A stretch of 64,000 bases of DNA, taken from assembly GCF_025567625.1 (NCBI RefSeq), contig NZ_JAOQJC010000011.1, positions 119,944 through 183,943 on the forward strand, read 5' to 3'. Shown in pieces: positions 50,301-59,414 of this stretch. The DNA is from Paenibacillus sp. J5C2022. Its GTDB lineage: Bacteria > Bacillota > Bacilli > Paenibacillales > Paenibacillaceae. The notes below the pieces were generated by a model. The model saw only the letters and a list, made by a program, of their open reading frames with translations. It was not told the origin of the DNA and did no database searches. The stretch's first letter is position 1, and every line of letters begins with the position of its first letter. A program made the translations under genes and the position numbers.

Positions 50301-50912
50301 ACGGAGGACGCGCGGCTTAACGCCTTTGTAACGACGAATGCCGAAATCCTTGCGGAAATGGAACGGTTTAAGTCCGAGATGGATTCGTTGCAGGCGGGGA
50401 GTATTAGCGGCCAAGCGTCAGCCGATCCGTATAAATCATCGATACTGACGCAGATGCAAGCGAATGCGAAAGCATGGCATACGGCGGACGCAGCAGGCAG
50501 AGAACGGCTTAAATCGGAGAATCAGCGGCTCGGAGCGGAGATTGGCGCGGCATACGATGGACGGACGGGCAAATGGCTCGGGGCTGACGGGATTCCGTTG
50601 TTTCATAGCGGTGGAATCGTTGGTCAGCGAACGTTTAACGCTGGCGATATGCTCATGCCGGACGAGGTTACGGCGATCCTCCGCGAAGGCGAAGTAGTGT
50701 TAACTCCGGGACAAATCCGTAGCTTGCTCGAAGGCGTTGGCGGCCGTGGCGGAACTAACGTCAACATCGAGCGGATCGTCGGCGTCGAAATGAACGATAC
50801 CACGCTTGAAGACGAAATCGACGTAAGGGCAATCGGGCGGACCGGCGTCGACATGGCGGCCGAGATTGCGCGGAACCAATATACGGGAACAAGCGGAGGG
50901 GGCGGAATATGA
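47376..50912 (+). CDS. Tail tape measure protein
   Basis: Encodes 1178 residues; AAAGGAGG precedes the ATG. The N-terminal ~270 residues match the phage tape measure core (ALSAGLNLEQARDLINATADAAAYN). Hydrophobic helices follow (~285-350, IGGLVAAFTTLITVMGAARAA), then long charged coiled coils and a C-terminal GIVGQRTFNAGDMLMPDEVTAILREGE. The length suggests a tail of very roughly 170-180 nm by the usual per-residue rule. It overlaps the Dit gene by ATGA. Confidence 0.92.
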   Translation: MTTEIGAIKARIEFDISQAQRHIDKVKRDMLMLKTGADKTATSFRGLESALIAVGASASLVGLTRVVKSLADEANQLAMSMQGLVEISKALNVNIEESTKLAEDLASRGFMSIAEASNAVKTALSAGLNLEQARDLINATADAAAYNREAHLGWGEAVVQVMRGIKSGNSELTDAAGITTNLSVMYDRYAKTIGTTAAKLTEAQKVQAAYTEIMKEAELFTGNADKALEGYAGTQAQFNQTLTMARAELGEAFLPVLKELMETLTPIIVDFTKWAEENKEVIAGLSAATVTIGGLVAAFTTLITVMGAARAAAIALNLSLGPIGWAMALIGTAAAGFMAYSAAADAASESALKFAGSQAELNEKLAGSSTDRTLDDIKAMQSDIEVLNGILDERNKLMDEYNQREKEAHAGRGSIENTHALFELADAVKEVDRGLKEMGYTAETAEQAVDKMNAAIEESSSALKELRMEELREIAAKQDQAAESERLIDRYSELTTQTKRSKDENDELTQTVRKLSERYPELAVELDKQGSLLITNESLVRDLIAAEKDASAVLLTEQRKRTEIRAKEAKEALNLAKSHLKALSAVAGGKVEAAPFLTDQTADFLGRQGQKAASDVLVSGQVQADVAGQEKRLNELELELAAIENGTWRELIKDDKPVKPSDNPGSGGGKGGAKSSGPSAEQLAQEAYRAALQLMEKRRLLGQLTEQQEADTLARLAKQYEKYDDIWIDAESRRQRVVDQMAADQQRSAEERARQSEAEQRKSYDKSAEWIEMETRRMTEKGESEEAIARMTLEAWTRVRNRYGADTDYYKRADKAMFDARMELRRMDEAAAKQAAETAEKAQRDLTKSVLDNIDKQRKAELDALDKRKKATQKYYDDLLRIIDESERGRERKKVEEEAEKYRFATSEQGRKRYEELQEQLRKMDVEDNKRALEQERDDKLDALDRQKDDIDAWYSDLKAAADSFNGDMITMYQLTEDARLNAFVTTNAEILAEMERFKSEMDSLQAGSISGQASADPYKSSILTQMQANAKAWHTADAAGRERLKSENQRLGAEIGAAYDGRTGKWLGADGIPLFHSGGIVGQRTFNAGDMLMPDEVTAILREGEVVLTPGQIRSLLEGVGGRGGTNVNIERIVGVEMNDTTLEDEIDVRAIGRTGVDMAAEIARNQYTGTSGGGGI

Positions 50913-51463
50913 TAACGGGCACGTACGGCTTTACGTTTAAAGGACGGCATAGCTCGGAGTTCGGCGTCCGTCTGCTCCGATATACCGTCAACTCGCCGGA
51001 CCTCCGCGAATACGAAGACGAACCGGCAGGCTTGCCCGGCGTTATCGATTACGGAACCGAACTCGGCAAACGCGAGCTTGAAATGACCGTCGATATCGAG
51101 CCGAACGGGGCCGAGTTTAAGCGAAGGCAATCCGAAATATTAACGTGGCTGAAACCGACGACAGCGGCGGGCATCATCGTATTCGATGACGTGCCTGACC
51201 GCTTTTTTTACGCGAAATTGAGCGGTAGATTGACGGCTGAACAGATCGGCCGGTACGGCGAGTTCCGCGTCACGATGAAATGTACGGACCCCTTCGCATA
51301 TGGGCCGGAGCGGATCTACGAAGGCACAATCACGGGTAATCCGGAGGATATCGTGCTGGAATCGTACGGGTCCGAACCGACGCCGCCTATCGTGGAGATG
51401 TCGAACGCGGGCGGCAATGTGATCGGCGAATTTACGTTGCAGATAGAGTTCGAAACAGAATAG
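50909..51463 (+). CDS. Distal tail protein (Dit)
   Basis: Encodes 184 residues. The start YGFTFKGRHSSEFGVRLLRY, then ELEMTVDIEPNGAEFKRRQSEILTWL, FFYAKLSGRLTAEQIGRYGEFRVTMKCTDPFAYG, is the Dit signature. It lies right after the tape measure. Hexameric Dit joins the tube to the baseplate or fibre parts. Confidence 0.88.
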   Translation: MITGTYGFTFKGRHSSEFGVRLLRYTVNSPDLREYEDEPAGLPGVIDYGTELGKRELEMTVDIEPNGAEFKRRQSEILTWLKPTTAAGIIVFDDVPDRFFYAKLSGRLTAEQIGRYGEFRVTMKCTDPFAYGPERIYEGTITGNPEDIVLESYGSEPTPPIVEMSNAGGNVIGEFTLQIEFETE

Positions 51464-51528
51464 ACGCGCAAGCGGATACGAGTACGAGACGGAGTAACCG
51501 AAAGCGAATACGAAACGGAGTGATACGA

Positions 51529-51930
51529 ATGACATTAGCGGTATCGAACTATCTAGCGGATAAACTATTGAACGCCACTTTCCGGGGGCAAAACTACGTT
51601 TCCCCCTCTACGGTATACATCGCACTGTATACGTCAAATCCGACGGCGGCGGACACAGGGACGGAGGTAAGCGGCGGAGATTACGCGCGGCAAGCGGTAG
51701 TATTCGGAGCGCCCGCCGATGATAGCGGAAAACGCACGATTAAAAATACGGCCGATATCGTATATCCGGTAGCGACGGCCGATTGGGGAACAGTGACGCA
51801 CGTTGGAATACGGGATGGTGCTAGCGCTGGGAATCTGTTATTTTACGGTGCCGTCGATAATCCGCGGTCGATATTAACGGCCGACGCGCTGAAGATGCTG
51901 ACGGGCAACGTGGCTTGCTCGTTAAATTAA
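51529..51930 (+). CDS. Small tail fibre protein
   Basis: Encodes 133 residues; ATG 51529 has GGAG eight bases upstream, preferred to GTG 51520. The pattern YIALYTSNPTAADTGTEVSGGDYARQAVVFGAP, TADWGTVTHVGIRDG and GNLLFYGAVDNPRSI is a common phage tail fibre family. It precedes the large receptor-binding candidate. Confidence 0.75.
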   Translation: MTLAVSNYLADKLLNATFRGQNYVSPSTVYIALYTSNPTAADTGTEVSGGDYARQAVVFGAPADDSGKRTIKNTADIVYPVATADWGTVTHVGIRDGASAGNLLFYGAVDNPRSILTADALKMLTGNVACSLN

Positions 51931-51947
51931 GACGGAGGTGAAGCGAA

Positions 51948-54900
51948 TTGTCAACGGGAAATACGATGTATCCGGGCATGGTAAACAGCCCAGTAACGGA
52001 ACTATCCGCAGCAATCAACGACACAGTAACGAGCTTTGACGTACTCAACGGAGCTGCGCTCCCCGACGCGCCGAATCTCGCAACGATTGGCAGCGGAGAA
52101 AACGCTGAAACTATAGAGTACGGAGCCAAGTCCGGCAATACGCTATCGGACGTCACTCGGGGATTCCAGGGCGTCGCGGCGAGCTGGTCGGCAGGAACGA
52201 AGGTGGCGCGGAACTTTACCGCCTATGATTACGAAACGATCCGGCAGAAGTTAGAAGAAGCCGCCACTATCCCCGCGCCTATCCAACGGGGGCTAAACGC
52301 CATTGAGACGACACAGGCCAGCGGGGCCACGACGCAAGTTAAGGGGCGGACGTTGGCAAATATCCTCGGTCGGGATGGCGGGTGTGAGAGTCTAGCGCCG
52401 TTTGTTGTTGATGGGGATGTGGAGCTATCATCGACACAGGTTAAGAGCGGAAGCAATTCGATAAAGCTTACATCGTCAGGTGCGTCAACTTATGTGTACA
52501 AAGACTATACGTATGCGCTAGACACTTCCAAATCGTATATTTTTGCAGCGTGGGTTTATATCGAATCTTATAGTGCTGGATCGGTGTACCTTGCTATTCG
52601 AGATTATGGAAGCAGTACAACAAGATATACCGCTAATGCTAGTTCCGTCACAATCGGTAGTTGGCAACTTGTTTACGCGAAGATACCGACATCGAACACG
52701 ATTGTCGGATTAGGATTCCGGGCACAATTTGGAGCTGGATCGACTCCTACTTCTGTCACTTACTTCGACTCCATCCGCCTATACGAACTATCCCAATCCG
52801 ACTATGACGCAATAGGCACAACGATCACAGGGGCGGAGATTGACGAGTATTTGCCGTATGTGGATTCGGTGCAGCACCTGCGGGGGCTGTCGGTGCGGAA
52901 GACGGGGAAGAATATAATCGATAAATGGGATTTCTTTTCATCAGCATCGAAGATAAATGCCGTAGTAGAGACTACTGATACTGGTATACGACTAACCTCG
53001 TTATCATCCGGGACTTATAGACATGCCAGACGGATGTACAAGCTGATCCCGAATAAACAATATACTATTAGTCGCTCACTTAACATTCTTTCTGGCTCTA
53101 CAAATAGTAACGATGCTAAATTAAGCGTCCTCAATGAAGACACTAGCATTGTATTGGCCAACATTTATAAATCGACCGAAAGTCTTACAAGTGCCGTATT
53201 TACTGCACCAGAGGACGGGATTATACAATTATATCTATACGCAACGTCGGGAGCTGCTGGGAGTGGAGACGTAGAGTTTAATGATCTACAACTCGAACTC
53301 GGCACCGAAGCAACGGACTTTGCTCCGCGCAACGACGACTATATCCATATTCCTACGGTATTGGCATCCAATGTAGACCGGACGATTACGGACAGCTACG
53401 ATAGCGCGACGGGCAAGGTGCTGCATAGATATCATGTGGGATTATATTTGGACGGGCAATTACCATGGGGATTTAGTGCTGACTACGCTGGTGCAAAACG
53501 CATCGAAGTGGTGATCGGACAGCAGTCAGCCGCGATTATTAATACATTAGGAAACGGATATATTCATATAGGCCGAAAATATAACGGCTATCCGTTGAAA
53601 AACGAAGTTTTAATAGACGGAACTGCAGATGTTTTTTGGTCACACGCAGCAACTACTTGGCGTATCGTTGTATCCGACGCCGACTCCGGATGGACCGAAT
53701 CTCTCAATCCGTCATCTGCCGCAATCAAAGCGCTCATGAACGGATGGCGAGCGACCGCCAACAATGGCACAACGTACACATCGTGGGTATCGATACTCGA
53801 CGGATCGGCGCCGCCAACGAATACGGAAGCCTACGTCGCCGCGAACAAAGCGCTGGGATGGGATGCGTGGGCAACGCTGGATTACGTCCTAGCAACGCCA
53901 GTCGAGGAGCAGCTAACGGGCGATCTCGGGGCTATAGCGCTGGCTAACGGCGGCAATCAGGTCGAGTTGACGGAAGGTGTTGTCGTTAGGGAGAAGGCAA
54001 ATCCGGAACTTAGTGGAGCGGGGAATTACAATATTAATAGCACCGACTTCCCCAATTCCTTACTGCCGGGCCGAACAAAGACCATTATCGCTATATATAA
54101 AAACGATGTTATGGACGTTGGCTGGACGCTCGTTAATAACACAGACGGTACGAAAAAAGCGTATATACCGTCGACCGATTACGACCCCAACGCCGAATAC
54201 TACGTCACCTACGAAGTCCTAGACCGCTATCTCTACACGGCTAACGCCATTGACGCAACGCTGACGTACCAGTCATCGCTAGGCGGTGCGGTAGCGCAAG
54301 CGGTACAGGATATAGCGGATTTAAAGACGCATGATGGCGTACAAGACTTTGCGCTGGACTACATCCAAGCCGGAACCGAAAATAACTCGCGGGATATTGC
54401 GGACCTACAAACGGATGTTGGCGATGTACAAACGGCACTTACCGACCATATCACCGATCCAACGGGCGCACATGCGGCGAGTGCGATATCTGCGACCGGC
54501 GGTACGAATGTACAAGCGGAGATTGACACGCTAAAGTCCTCTGTCAGTGACGGGAAATCCGGTATTGCTGCCGCGATCACTGACATGGGGCAAGCGGCAG
54601 CAGGGACGGATACATTTGCGCATCTCGCGACAAAGATACGGGATATATCGGATGATGCCAACGCTACGGCAGCGCAAGTCCTCACAGGGCGTACGTTTTA
54701 TCAAGGTGGCGTTAAGCGTACAGGTACGATGCCGGACAGGTCAGGCGATACGGCGGCGGTGTCGAGTGCGGTGAGCGGTACAACGTTGCGGCTACGGGCG
54801 TCCGAGGGGTATCGGGACGGCGTTAATGATTACGTGACGATTACGGATGCCGATCTTTTGCCGGAGAATATCCGGAACGGCGTTAATTTGCTCGGCGTGA

Positions 54901-55235
54901 CGGGTACGTTGGAGCCGAGACTTTTCGCCGAAGGTTCGAGTTCGCGTGCTGGCGGACTGTTCACGGTAACTGGACTATCGTTCCGGCCTAAAGTTGTTGT
55001 CCTGTACCTTGATTTACACGTGAGCAACCCTGATGATAGGGATTACTACTATAACGTGTTGACCGATTTCGGAATGGCATATGGTACGCCTGGTGGATTT
55101 AACTACCTCCTTTTCGCGCAACGGGATAATGACGGATACCAGCACGCGGCACCCAGCACCGTAAACAATATAACTAATGACGGATTCAGCGTATATATGG
55201 CAGAGGGAACAACTGCATGGAAGGCATTCGGATAA
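51948..55235 (+). CDS. Large tail fibre/receptor-binding protein
   Basis: Encodes 1095 residues from TTG with GGAGGTG upstream. The first ~110 residues repeat a common baseplate-anchor unit (TIEYGAKSGNTLSDVTRGFQGVAASWSAGTKVARNFTA). Two beta-sandwich carbohydrate-binding-like domains follow (~130-290 and ~320-460). Around 830-920 is a helical/trimer stalk, and the end (~940-1095) is a small beta domain. The two sandwich regions are more AT-rich than the flanks, suggesting module exchange. Host range is probably decided here. Confidence 0.7.
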   Translation: MSTGNTMYPGMVNSPVTELSAAINDTVTSFDVLNGAALPDAPNLATIGSGENAETIEYGAKSGNTLSDVTRGFQGVAASWSAGTKVARNFTAYDYETIRQKLEEAATIPAPIQRGLNAIETTQASGATTQVKGRTLANILGRDGGCESLAPFVVDGDVELSSTQVKSGSNSIKLTSSGASTYVYKDYTYALDTSKSYIFAAWVYIESYSAGSVYLAIRDYGSSTTRYTANASSVTIGSWQLVYAKIPTSNTIVGLGFRAQFGAGSTPTSVTYFDSIRLYELSQSDYDAIGTTITGAEIDEYLPYVDSVQHLRGLSVRKTGKNIIDKWDFFSSASKINAVVETTDTGIRLTSLSSGTYRHARRMYKLIPNKQYTISRSLNILSGSTNSNDAKLSVLNEDTSIVLANIYKSTESLTSAVFTAPEDGIIQLYLYATSGAAGSGDVEFNDLQLELGTEATDFAPRNDDYIHIPTVLASNVDRTITDSYDSATGKVLHRYHVGLYLDGQLPWGFSADYAGAKRIEVVIGQQSAAIINTLGNGYIHIGRKYNGYPLKNEVLIDGTADVFWSHAATTWRIVVSDADSGWTESLNPSSAAIKALMNGWRATANNGTTYTSWVSILDGSAPPTNTEAYVAANKALGWDAWATLDYVLATPVEEQLTGDLGAIALANGGNQVELTEGVVVREKANPELSGAGNYNINSTDFPNSLLPGRTKTIIAIYKNDVMDVGWTLVNNTDGTKKAYIPSTDYDPNAEYYVTYEVLDRYLYTANAIDATLTYQSSLGGAVAQAVQDIADLKTHDGVQDFALDYIQAGTENNSRDIADLQTDVGDVQTALTDHITDPTGAHAASAISATGGTNVQAEIDTLKSSVSDGKSGIAAAITDMGQAAAGTDTFAHLATKIRDISDDANATAAQVLTGRTFYQGGVKRTGTMPDRSGDTAAVSSAVSGTTLRLRASEGYRDGVNDYVTITDADLLPENIRNGVNLLGVTGTLEPRLFAEGSSSRAGGLFTVTGLSFRPKVVVLYLDLHVSNPDDRDYYYNVLTDFGMAYGTPGGFNYLLFAQRDNDGYQHAAPSTVNNITNDGFSVYMAEGTTAWKAFG

Positions 55236-55249
55236 GGGGGAAGATGAAC

Positions 55250-55528
55250 ATGGAAGTAGGAAACCGAGTCATTTACGATCAAGACGGTAACATCGTATAT
55301 CAAACGGGCGAAATGAGCGGTGACGTGCTGGAGCGGTCGGTTATCACAAGTCTCGCTCATATCGATATCCCATACGGCAGCATCGATTATACAACGCATA
55401 GGCTCGTTGGGGTTGATCCGGCTACGAGTGAGCCAATAACGGAAGAACTTCCGGTCACGTTGACGCCCGACGAGCAGCGGATAATCGATCTCGAAAATCA
55501 ACTACTGTTATCTAGCGGGGTGATATAG
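55250..55528 (+). CDS. Small tail-associated protein
   Basis: Encodes 92 residues. ATG 55250 has AAGGGGG nine bases upstream. The beta-rich start (VGNRVIYDQDGNIVYQTGEMSGDVL) and the Pro-rich middle end in a helix. It probably works with the fibre gene before it. Its stop overlaps the next gene. Confidence 0.6.
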   Translation: MEVGNRVIYDQDGNIVYQTGEMSGDVLERSVITSLAHIDIPYGSIDYTTHRLVGVDPATSEPITEELPVTLTPDEQRIIDLENQLLLSSGVI

Positions 55529-55683
55529 TGATTAATCAGTTAATCGTAGACATACTCGTTAACCGTATCCGTAGCGGAGGCGTTAATCCGGTGACAGGCG
55601 TACCGATGACGATAGACGATATCAAAATACCGGAATATAAGACGGCAGTATCCGAGGCATTGGGCGGCGGTAACGATGTTTAA
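55528..55683 (+). CDS. Small tail-region protein
   Basis: Encodes 51 residues from GTG overlapping the previous stop, after a GGGGTG site. It contains the common phrase VNPVTGVPMTIDDIKIPEYKTAV found in small phage and Bacillota proteins in this place. Role unknown. Confidence 0.6.
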   Translation: MINQLIVDILVNRIRSGGVNPVTGVPMTIDDIKIPEYKTAVSEALGGGNDV

Positions 55684-56188
55684 TCAACACGGTTTCAACG
55701 AAGTCCCGTTTAACCGCCCGTACGTCATCGATATTTTATTCGCGGTCACGATGGGCGGCGAGGGATCGATGCATGCGGCGGCCAGCGCATTGTACACGGC
55801 ATCCATCGAAATGTCCGGAGAAGGCGCGATGACGGCGGAGCTTTTACGAGAGATTACGGCCGCTACGTTTATGTCCGGTGAGGGAACGCTTTCTACCCAA
55901 TTGGCCCGCGACCGCGTAGCTAGCGTATTAATGGCCGGTGAAGGAACGTTAATTGCCCGCCCGAGCAAATTCCGCGTAAGCTCGATTACCGTCGACGGCC
56001 CGTTCGGTCCCGGCGATAAAGTGGTGATTGATAACGGCCGCCTGCGTGTACTCAAAAACGGCGAATACACGAGCTATGACGGAGACTTCTTCGACTTGCA
56101 TCCGGGCATCAATACGCTTACGTACACGGATTCGGAGGGCGGCCGGACGGTTAACGTTCGTGTGACGTGGCGCGACAGGTATTTATAA
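55676..56188 (+). CDS. Tail protein with repeated M-x-GEG motif
   Basis: Encodes 170 residues. Four short repeats (MGGEGSMHAA, MSGEGAMTAEL, MSGEGTLSTQL, MAGEGTLIAR) form the middle. The end (DKVVIDNGRLRVLKNGEYTSYDGDFFDLHPGINTLTYTD) resembles the C-terminal domain of some Dit-like proteins. It overlaps the previous gene and lies before the Tal gene. Confidence 0.6.
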   Translation: MFNQHGFNEVPFNRPYVIDILFAVTMGGEGSMHAAASALYTASIEMSGEGAMTAELLREITAATFMSGEGTLSTQLARDRVASVLMAGEGTLIARPSKFRVSSITVDGPFGPGDKVVIDNGRLRVLKNGEYTSYDGDFFDLHPGINTLTYTDSEGGRTVNVRVTWRDRYL

Positions 56189-56233
56189 AACGAAATGTAG
56201 GCGCAAGCCGGAAAGGAGTCGGGATCGGTATTT

Positions 56234-58204
56234 ATGACGCAAAAATTCCGAAGTCGTCTCGAATTGCACAGCATTATTAACGGTCAGCCCGCTAAACAAA
56301 TATTGGCCGCGGCCTCCGACGTGTGCGTACGGGAGCAGCTTAACGGTCAGTATTACGTTACCTTTATCTACCCGCGGTTGCCTGACGATAAGAGCCGGTA
56401 TGACGCGCTGGCCGAACGGAATGAGATTAAATTTCCGGATGGCGTCGAAAGGGGACAGCGGTTCGTTATCAAACGGGTGGACGAAGAGCGCCGCGGCCTC
56501 CGTATATTCAAGCGGATCGAGGCGCACCACATGGCGTTCGAGCTTAATCGCTACTATCTCGACGATTTCGTGGACTTCTCGGCTGCACAACCGCCGGACT
56601 ACACGCTCGGACTTATCGGCAACGGCACGCCATATACGATGGCCGTTAACGGAACGTTCGATAATCAAGACGTGTTCGATTTCGGCGAGAAGCGAAAGCA
56701 TGATCTCCTTGCCGAAGTCCGCACGCTATACAACGGCGAGCTGGCGTATGACGACGAGATAATTACGCTCACTACGCGCAAAGGCGGCAACTATGGCGTC
56801 GAGATACGTTACCGGAAAAACCTGACGGGTATCGTCCGGAAAAGTCACGACATGGAGCGGATCACACGATTATACGGCTACGGTAAAAACGGATTGACCA
56901 TCGAAGGACACGCGGGCCATTCCGTCAAGTATATCGACAGCCAATACGCCGACGCCGGTCACTTATTCGAAGGCAGCGTCGACTTCCCGGAGATTGACGA
57001 TCAGGCCCGGCTCCTTGACGCAATGCAGCGGCATTTATTAACGGTGGAGCTGCCGAAAGTATCCTACGAAATTGACTTCGTTCAGCTCGAAAAAGTCGAC
57101 GTAGACTTTAGAGCGGAAGCTATAAACGAAGTTGGCGATACGATAACGATAATCGACGAATCCATGGGATATCGGTTTGACGCGCGGGTCACGGAATACG
57201 AGCGGTATCCATTCGAACCAAAACGGGGCCGCGTCGTGTTGGCGAACTTCCGCGAGCTAAAAACGTCCGATTACGTATGGATGGCGACGGTCGGCAGCAA
57301 ACGGGCGATGAAGTATACGTCGGACAACGCCGTGCTGAAGGGGACGAAATATGACGATAGCATAACGTTAGTCGACGGATTCGGTATGGCGGTGTCTGAC
57401 GATTTCAACCGGACAATGGTACGGCTAGGACAGACGGGGCCGGGCGAATACGGGCTGGCGTTGTTTAACAAATCCGGCGTCCGTACGATATGGCAAGATT
57501 CGGCGACGGGCAACGCATACTTCTCCGGCACATTGCAGGCGGCAAACGGCGACTTCACCGGTTCCATTACGGCGACTTCCGGCACAATCGGCGGTTGGAC
57601 GATTAATGCGACGAGCTTGTCCGGGTCTGGCACGATTAGCGGCGGGACGATAACGGGGAGCAGCGTAAATGGCGGATCGATAACGGGAACTAGCGTGTTC
57701 GGTTCGTACATTACTGGCGGTACTATTACCGGTGCATTTATTACTACGTCCGCAACCTATCCGCGCATGGAGTTGTCGAATACGCTTAATCTTCTCGGCG
57801 CGTACGCAAGCTCGACGAAATATATCGAGATCATCGCAAATTCGGCGGGCGATCCGCAGCTTTATTTTAATAGCAGCTCCGGCTTTATGCGGCTTACGCA
57901 TATCGGGGATACTGGGTCGTTGGGTAGCGCGGGCAACTTCGTTTTGTCGTGTACGGACAATCTGCGGTTATCGGCGACCAGTCCGACGTCAATCGTGGAA
58001 TTAGCGCCAGGGTCGGCGGGTTATGTGACGGTGCCCAATTGGAGTAAGTTGTTAAATGCCGATAGCACCCAAACACTACAAACCGCTCTGAATAATAAGG
58101 CAAATGTCTTCAGTGGTGTTTACGGTACTGTTTATGTTGCGTCCACGCCTGGAGGCCCGACCGATAAGGCAATTACATTCACTAACGGTATTAGAACCGC
58201 CTAA
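56234..58204 (+). CDS. Tail endopeptidase-like/tail spike protein (Tal)
   Basis: Encodes 656 residues. The first ~350 match the prophage tail endopeptidase family (YVTFIYPRLPDDKSRYDALAERNEI, RGLRIFKRIEAHHMAFELNRYYL, ITRLYGYGKNGLTI). The C-terminal part, from ~430, is Gly/Thr/Ser-rich with beta-helix-like repeats (GTISGGTITGSSVNGGSITG). It probably forms the tail tip and touches the cell wall. A peptidase active site was not identified. Confidence 0.85.
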   Translation: MTQKFRSRLELHSIINGQPAKQILAAASDVCVREQLNGQYYVTFIYPRLPDDKSRYDALAERNEIKFPDGVERGQRFVIKRVDEERRGLRIFKRIEAHHMAFELNRYYLDDFVDFSAAQPPDYTLGLIGNGTPYTMAVNGTFDNQDVFDFGEKRKHDLLAEVRTLYNGELAYDDEIITLTTRKGGNYGVEIRYRKNLTGIVRKSHDMERITRLYGYGKNGLTIEGHAGHSVKYIDSQYADAGHLFEGSVDFPEIDDQARLLDAMQRHLLTVELPKVSYEIDFVQLEKVDVDFRAEAINEVGDTITIIDESMGYRFDARVTEYERYPFEPKRGRVVLANFRELKTSDYVWMATVGSKRAMKYTSDNAVLKGTKYDDSITLVDGFGMAVSDDFNRTMVRLGQTGPGEYGLALFNKSGVRTIWQDSATGNAYFSGTLQAANGDFTGSITATSGTIGGWTINATSLSGSGTISGGTITGSSVNGGSITGTSVFGSYITGGTITGAFITTSATYPRMELSNTLNLLGAYASSTKYIEIIANSAGDPQLYFNSSSGFMRLTHIGDTGSLGSAGNFVLSCTDNLRLSATSPTSIVELAPGSAGYVTVPNWSKLLNADSTQTLQTALNNKANVFSGVYGTVYVASTPGGPTDKAITFTNGIRTA

Positions 58205-58248
58205 TTCCATGATATACTAATTGTAAAAATGGAAGAGAGGTTTTAATA

Positions 58249-58842
58249 GTGAAGAAGATTGCAGCAGCGTTTATTGCAGGGGCACTCGTCATGTTATCCG
58301 GACAGGCGTTGGCGGAGAATCTAACTAGAGTCGGAATGAAAGTCGGCTCAGAAGCAAGCGTATGGCTGAACGATACACAACTAAGCGACGCGATAGTGGT
58401 AAACAGCAAGTCTTACGCGCCCGTTCGTGACATAGCGGAGGCTTTCGGGGCTAAAGTCGAATACACTCCAGCGGAAGAAAACGAAAAAGCGGTGATTTCA
58501 TTGGTATCCAAGTTGGAAGACAGTAATATCCTTCCGGAGCATAAAGTTATTGTTTTGAAACAAGAGCGGGAGTCGTTAGTCAAAGAGAAGAACGAACTAG
58601 AGGAGGGGATACCCTTCCTCCAAAACTGGCTCGCTAAAGACGAAGCCGAACTCGAAAAGTTGACGCAAGACTGGATGCGAGAACCGTATCTGAAGTCGAT
58701 AGAAGAGCGGAAAGCCGCAATCGAATCGAACAAAGCCCGCCTAGCCGAAATCGAATCCGAACTGGCTGCGATCGATGCCGAAATCAAATCGATAGAATCG
58801 ACGGAACGAGAACCGGAAGTGAACGAAGCAGCTAGACGATAA
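58249..58842 (+). CDS. Secreted stalk-domain and coiled-coil protein
   Basis: Encodes 197 residues from GTG with GAGAGG upstream. A clear signal peptide (KKIAAAFIAGALVMLSGQALA) is followed by a copper-amine-oxidase N1-like stalk domain (LSDAIVVNSKSYAPVRDIAEAFGAKVEYT) without catalytic parts. The rest is a long coiled coil. A TATACT box at 58213 may give it its own promoter. It has a terminator of its own and lower G+C, so it may be an accessory gene acting at the cell surface. Confidence 0.7.
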   Translation: MKKIAAAFIAGALVMLSGQALAENLTRVGMKVGSEASVWLNDTQLSDAIVVNSKSYAPVRDIAEAFGAKVEYTPAEENEKAVISLVSKLEDSNILPEHKVIVLKQERESLVKEKNELEEGIPFLQNWLAKDEAELEKLTQDWMREPYLKSIEERKAAIESNKARLAEIESELAAIDAEIKSIESTEREPEVNEAARR

Positions 58843-58858
58843 TACCGAAATACACGAA

Positions 58859-58893
58859 GAAGTCTCGCCAATTGGTCGGGGCTTCTTTTTAAT
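58859..58893 (+). terminator. Intrinsic terminator
   Basis: A nine-base-pair stem (GAAGTCTCG with CGGGGCTTC, two G-U pairs), plus an inner CC/GG, is followed by TTTTTAATTT. It ends the secreted-protein transcript. Confidence 0.85.
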
Positions 58894-58910
58894 TTACGGA
58901 GGGATTTACG

Positions 58911-59072
58911 ATGGAAGTGAACGGTCAAAGTATCGAACAAATCGTTATTACGAAGCAGGGTACGGGAAGTCTCGTATCGGCGGCAAGTGAACGAGAGGTA
59001 ATCGCTATCTTATCGGACGACGGCGAGTGGGTAGTGAAAGACGGGTACGCAATCGAAGTGACGAAACCCTAA
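58911..59072 (+). CDS. Small hypothetical protein
   Basis: Encodes 53 residues; ACGGAGGG precedes the ATG. The sequence is beta-rich (IEQIVITKQGTGSLVSAA, EWVVKDGYAIEVTK). Too small to assign. Confidence 0.5.
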   Translation: MEVNGQSIEQIVITKQGTGSLVSAASEREVIAILSDDGEWVVKDGYAIEVTKP

Positions 59073-59093
59073 TAGAAACCGGAGGTAATTCGA

Positions 59094-59414
59094 ATGGAAT
59101 CAAACGCTTGCTTACACGGAACTATGTTGTCTATACGAAGCTACGACGTAAAACAAAACGGGATTCACGATGGATCGTTGTCATTGACCGTTGACTTCTC
59201 GCCCGTGGAGCATTCGACGGCCTCGTTCTTGCCGGAAAAGTACGCCGAATTTATGCGAGAGGTCGCGGCCGTGGTCAATAGGTGGAACGGAGAAAGCGGG
59301 TTATATGTAACGGGAGAGGCCGTACCGGAAACGCCCATAGTACGGCACGAAATTAAACTCGATACTAGGAGTGCGGCGCTATTAGAAAAGGCTATTGGCG
59401 GCAGCTCTGATTAA
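59094..59414 (+). CDS. Hypothetical protein
   Basis: Encodes 106 residues; CCGGAGG precedes the ATG. No family is recognised. Its last 33 bases overlap the convergent gene on the minus strand, which is unusual in this genome. Confidence 0.5.
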   Translation: MESNACLHGTMLSIRSYDVKQNGIHDGSLSLTVDFSPVEHSTASFLPEKYAEFMREVAAVVNRWNGESGLYVTGEAVPETPIVRHEIKLDTRSAALLEKAIGGSSD

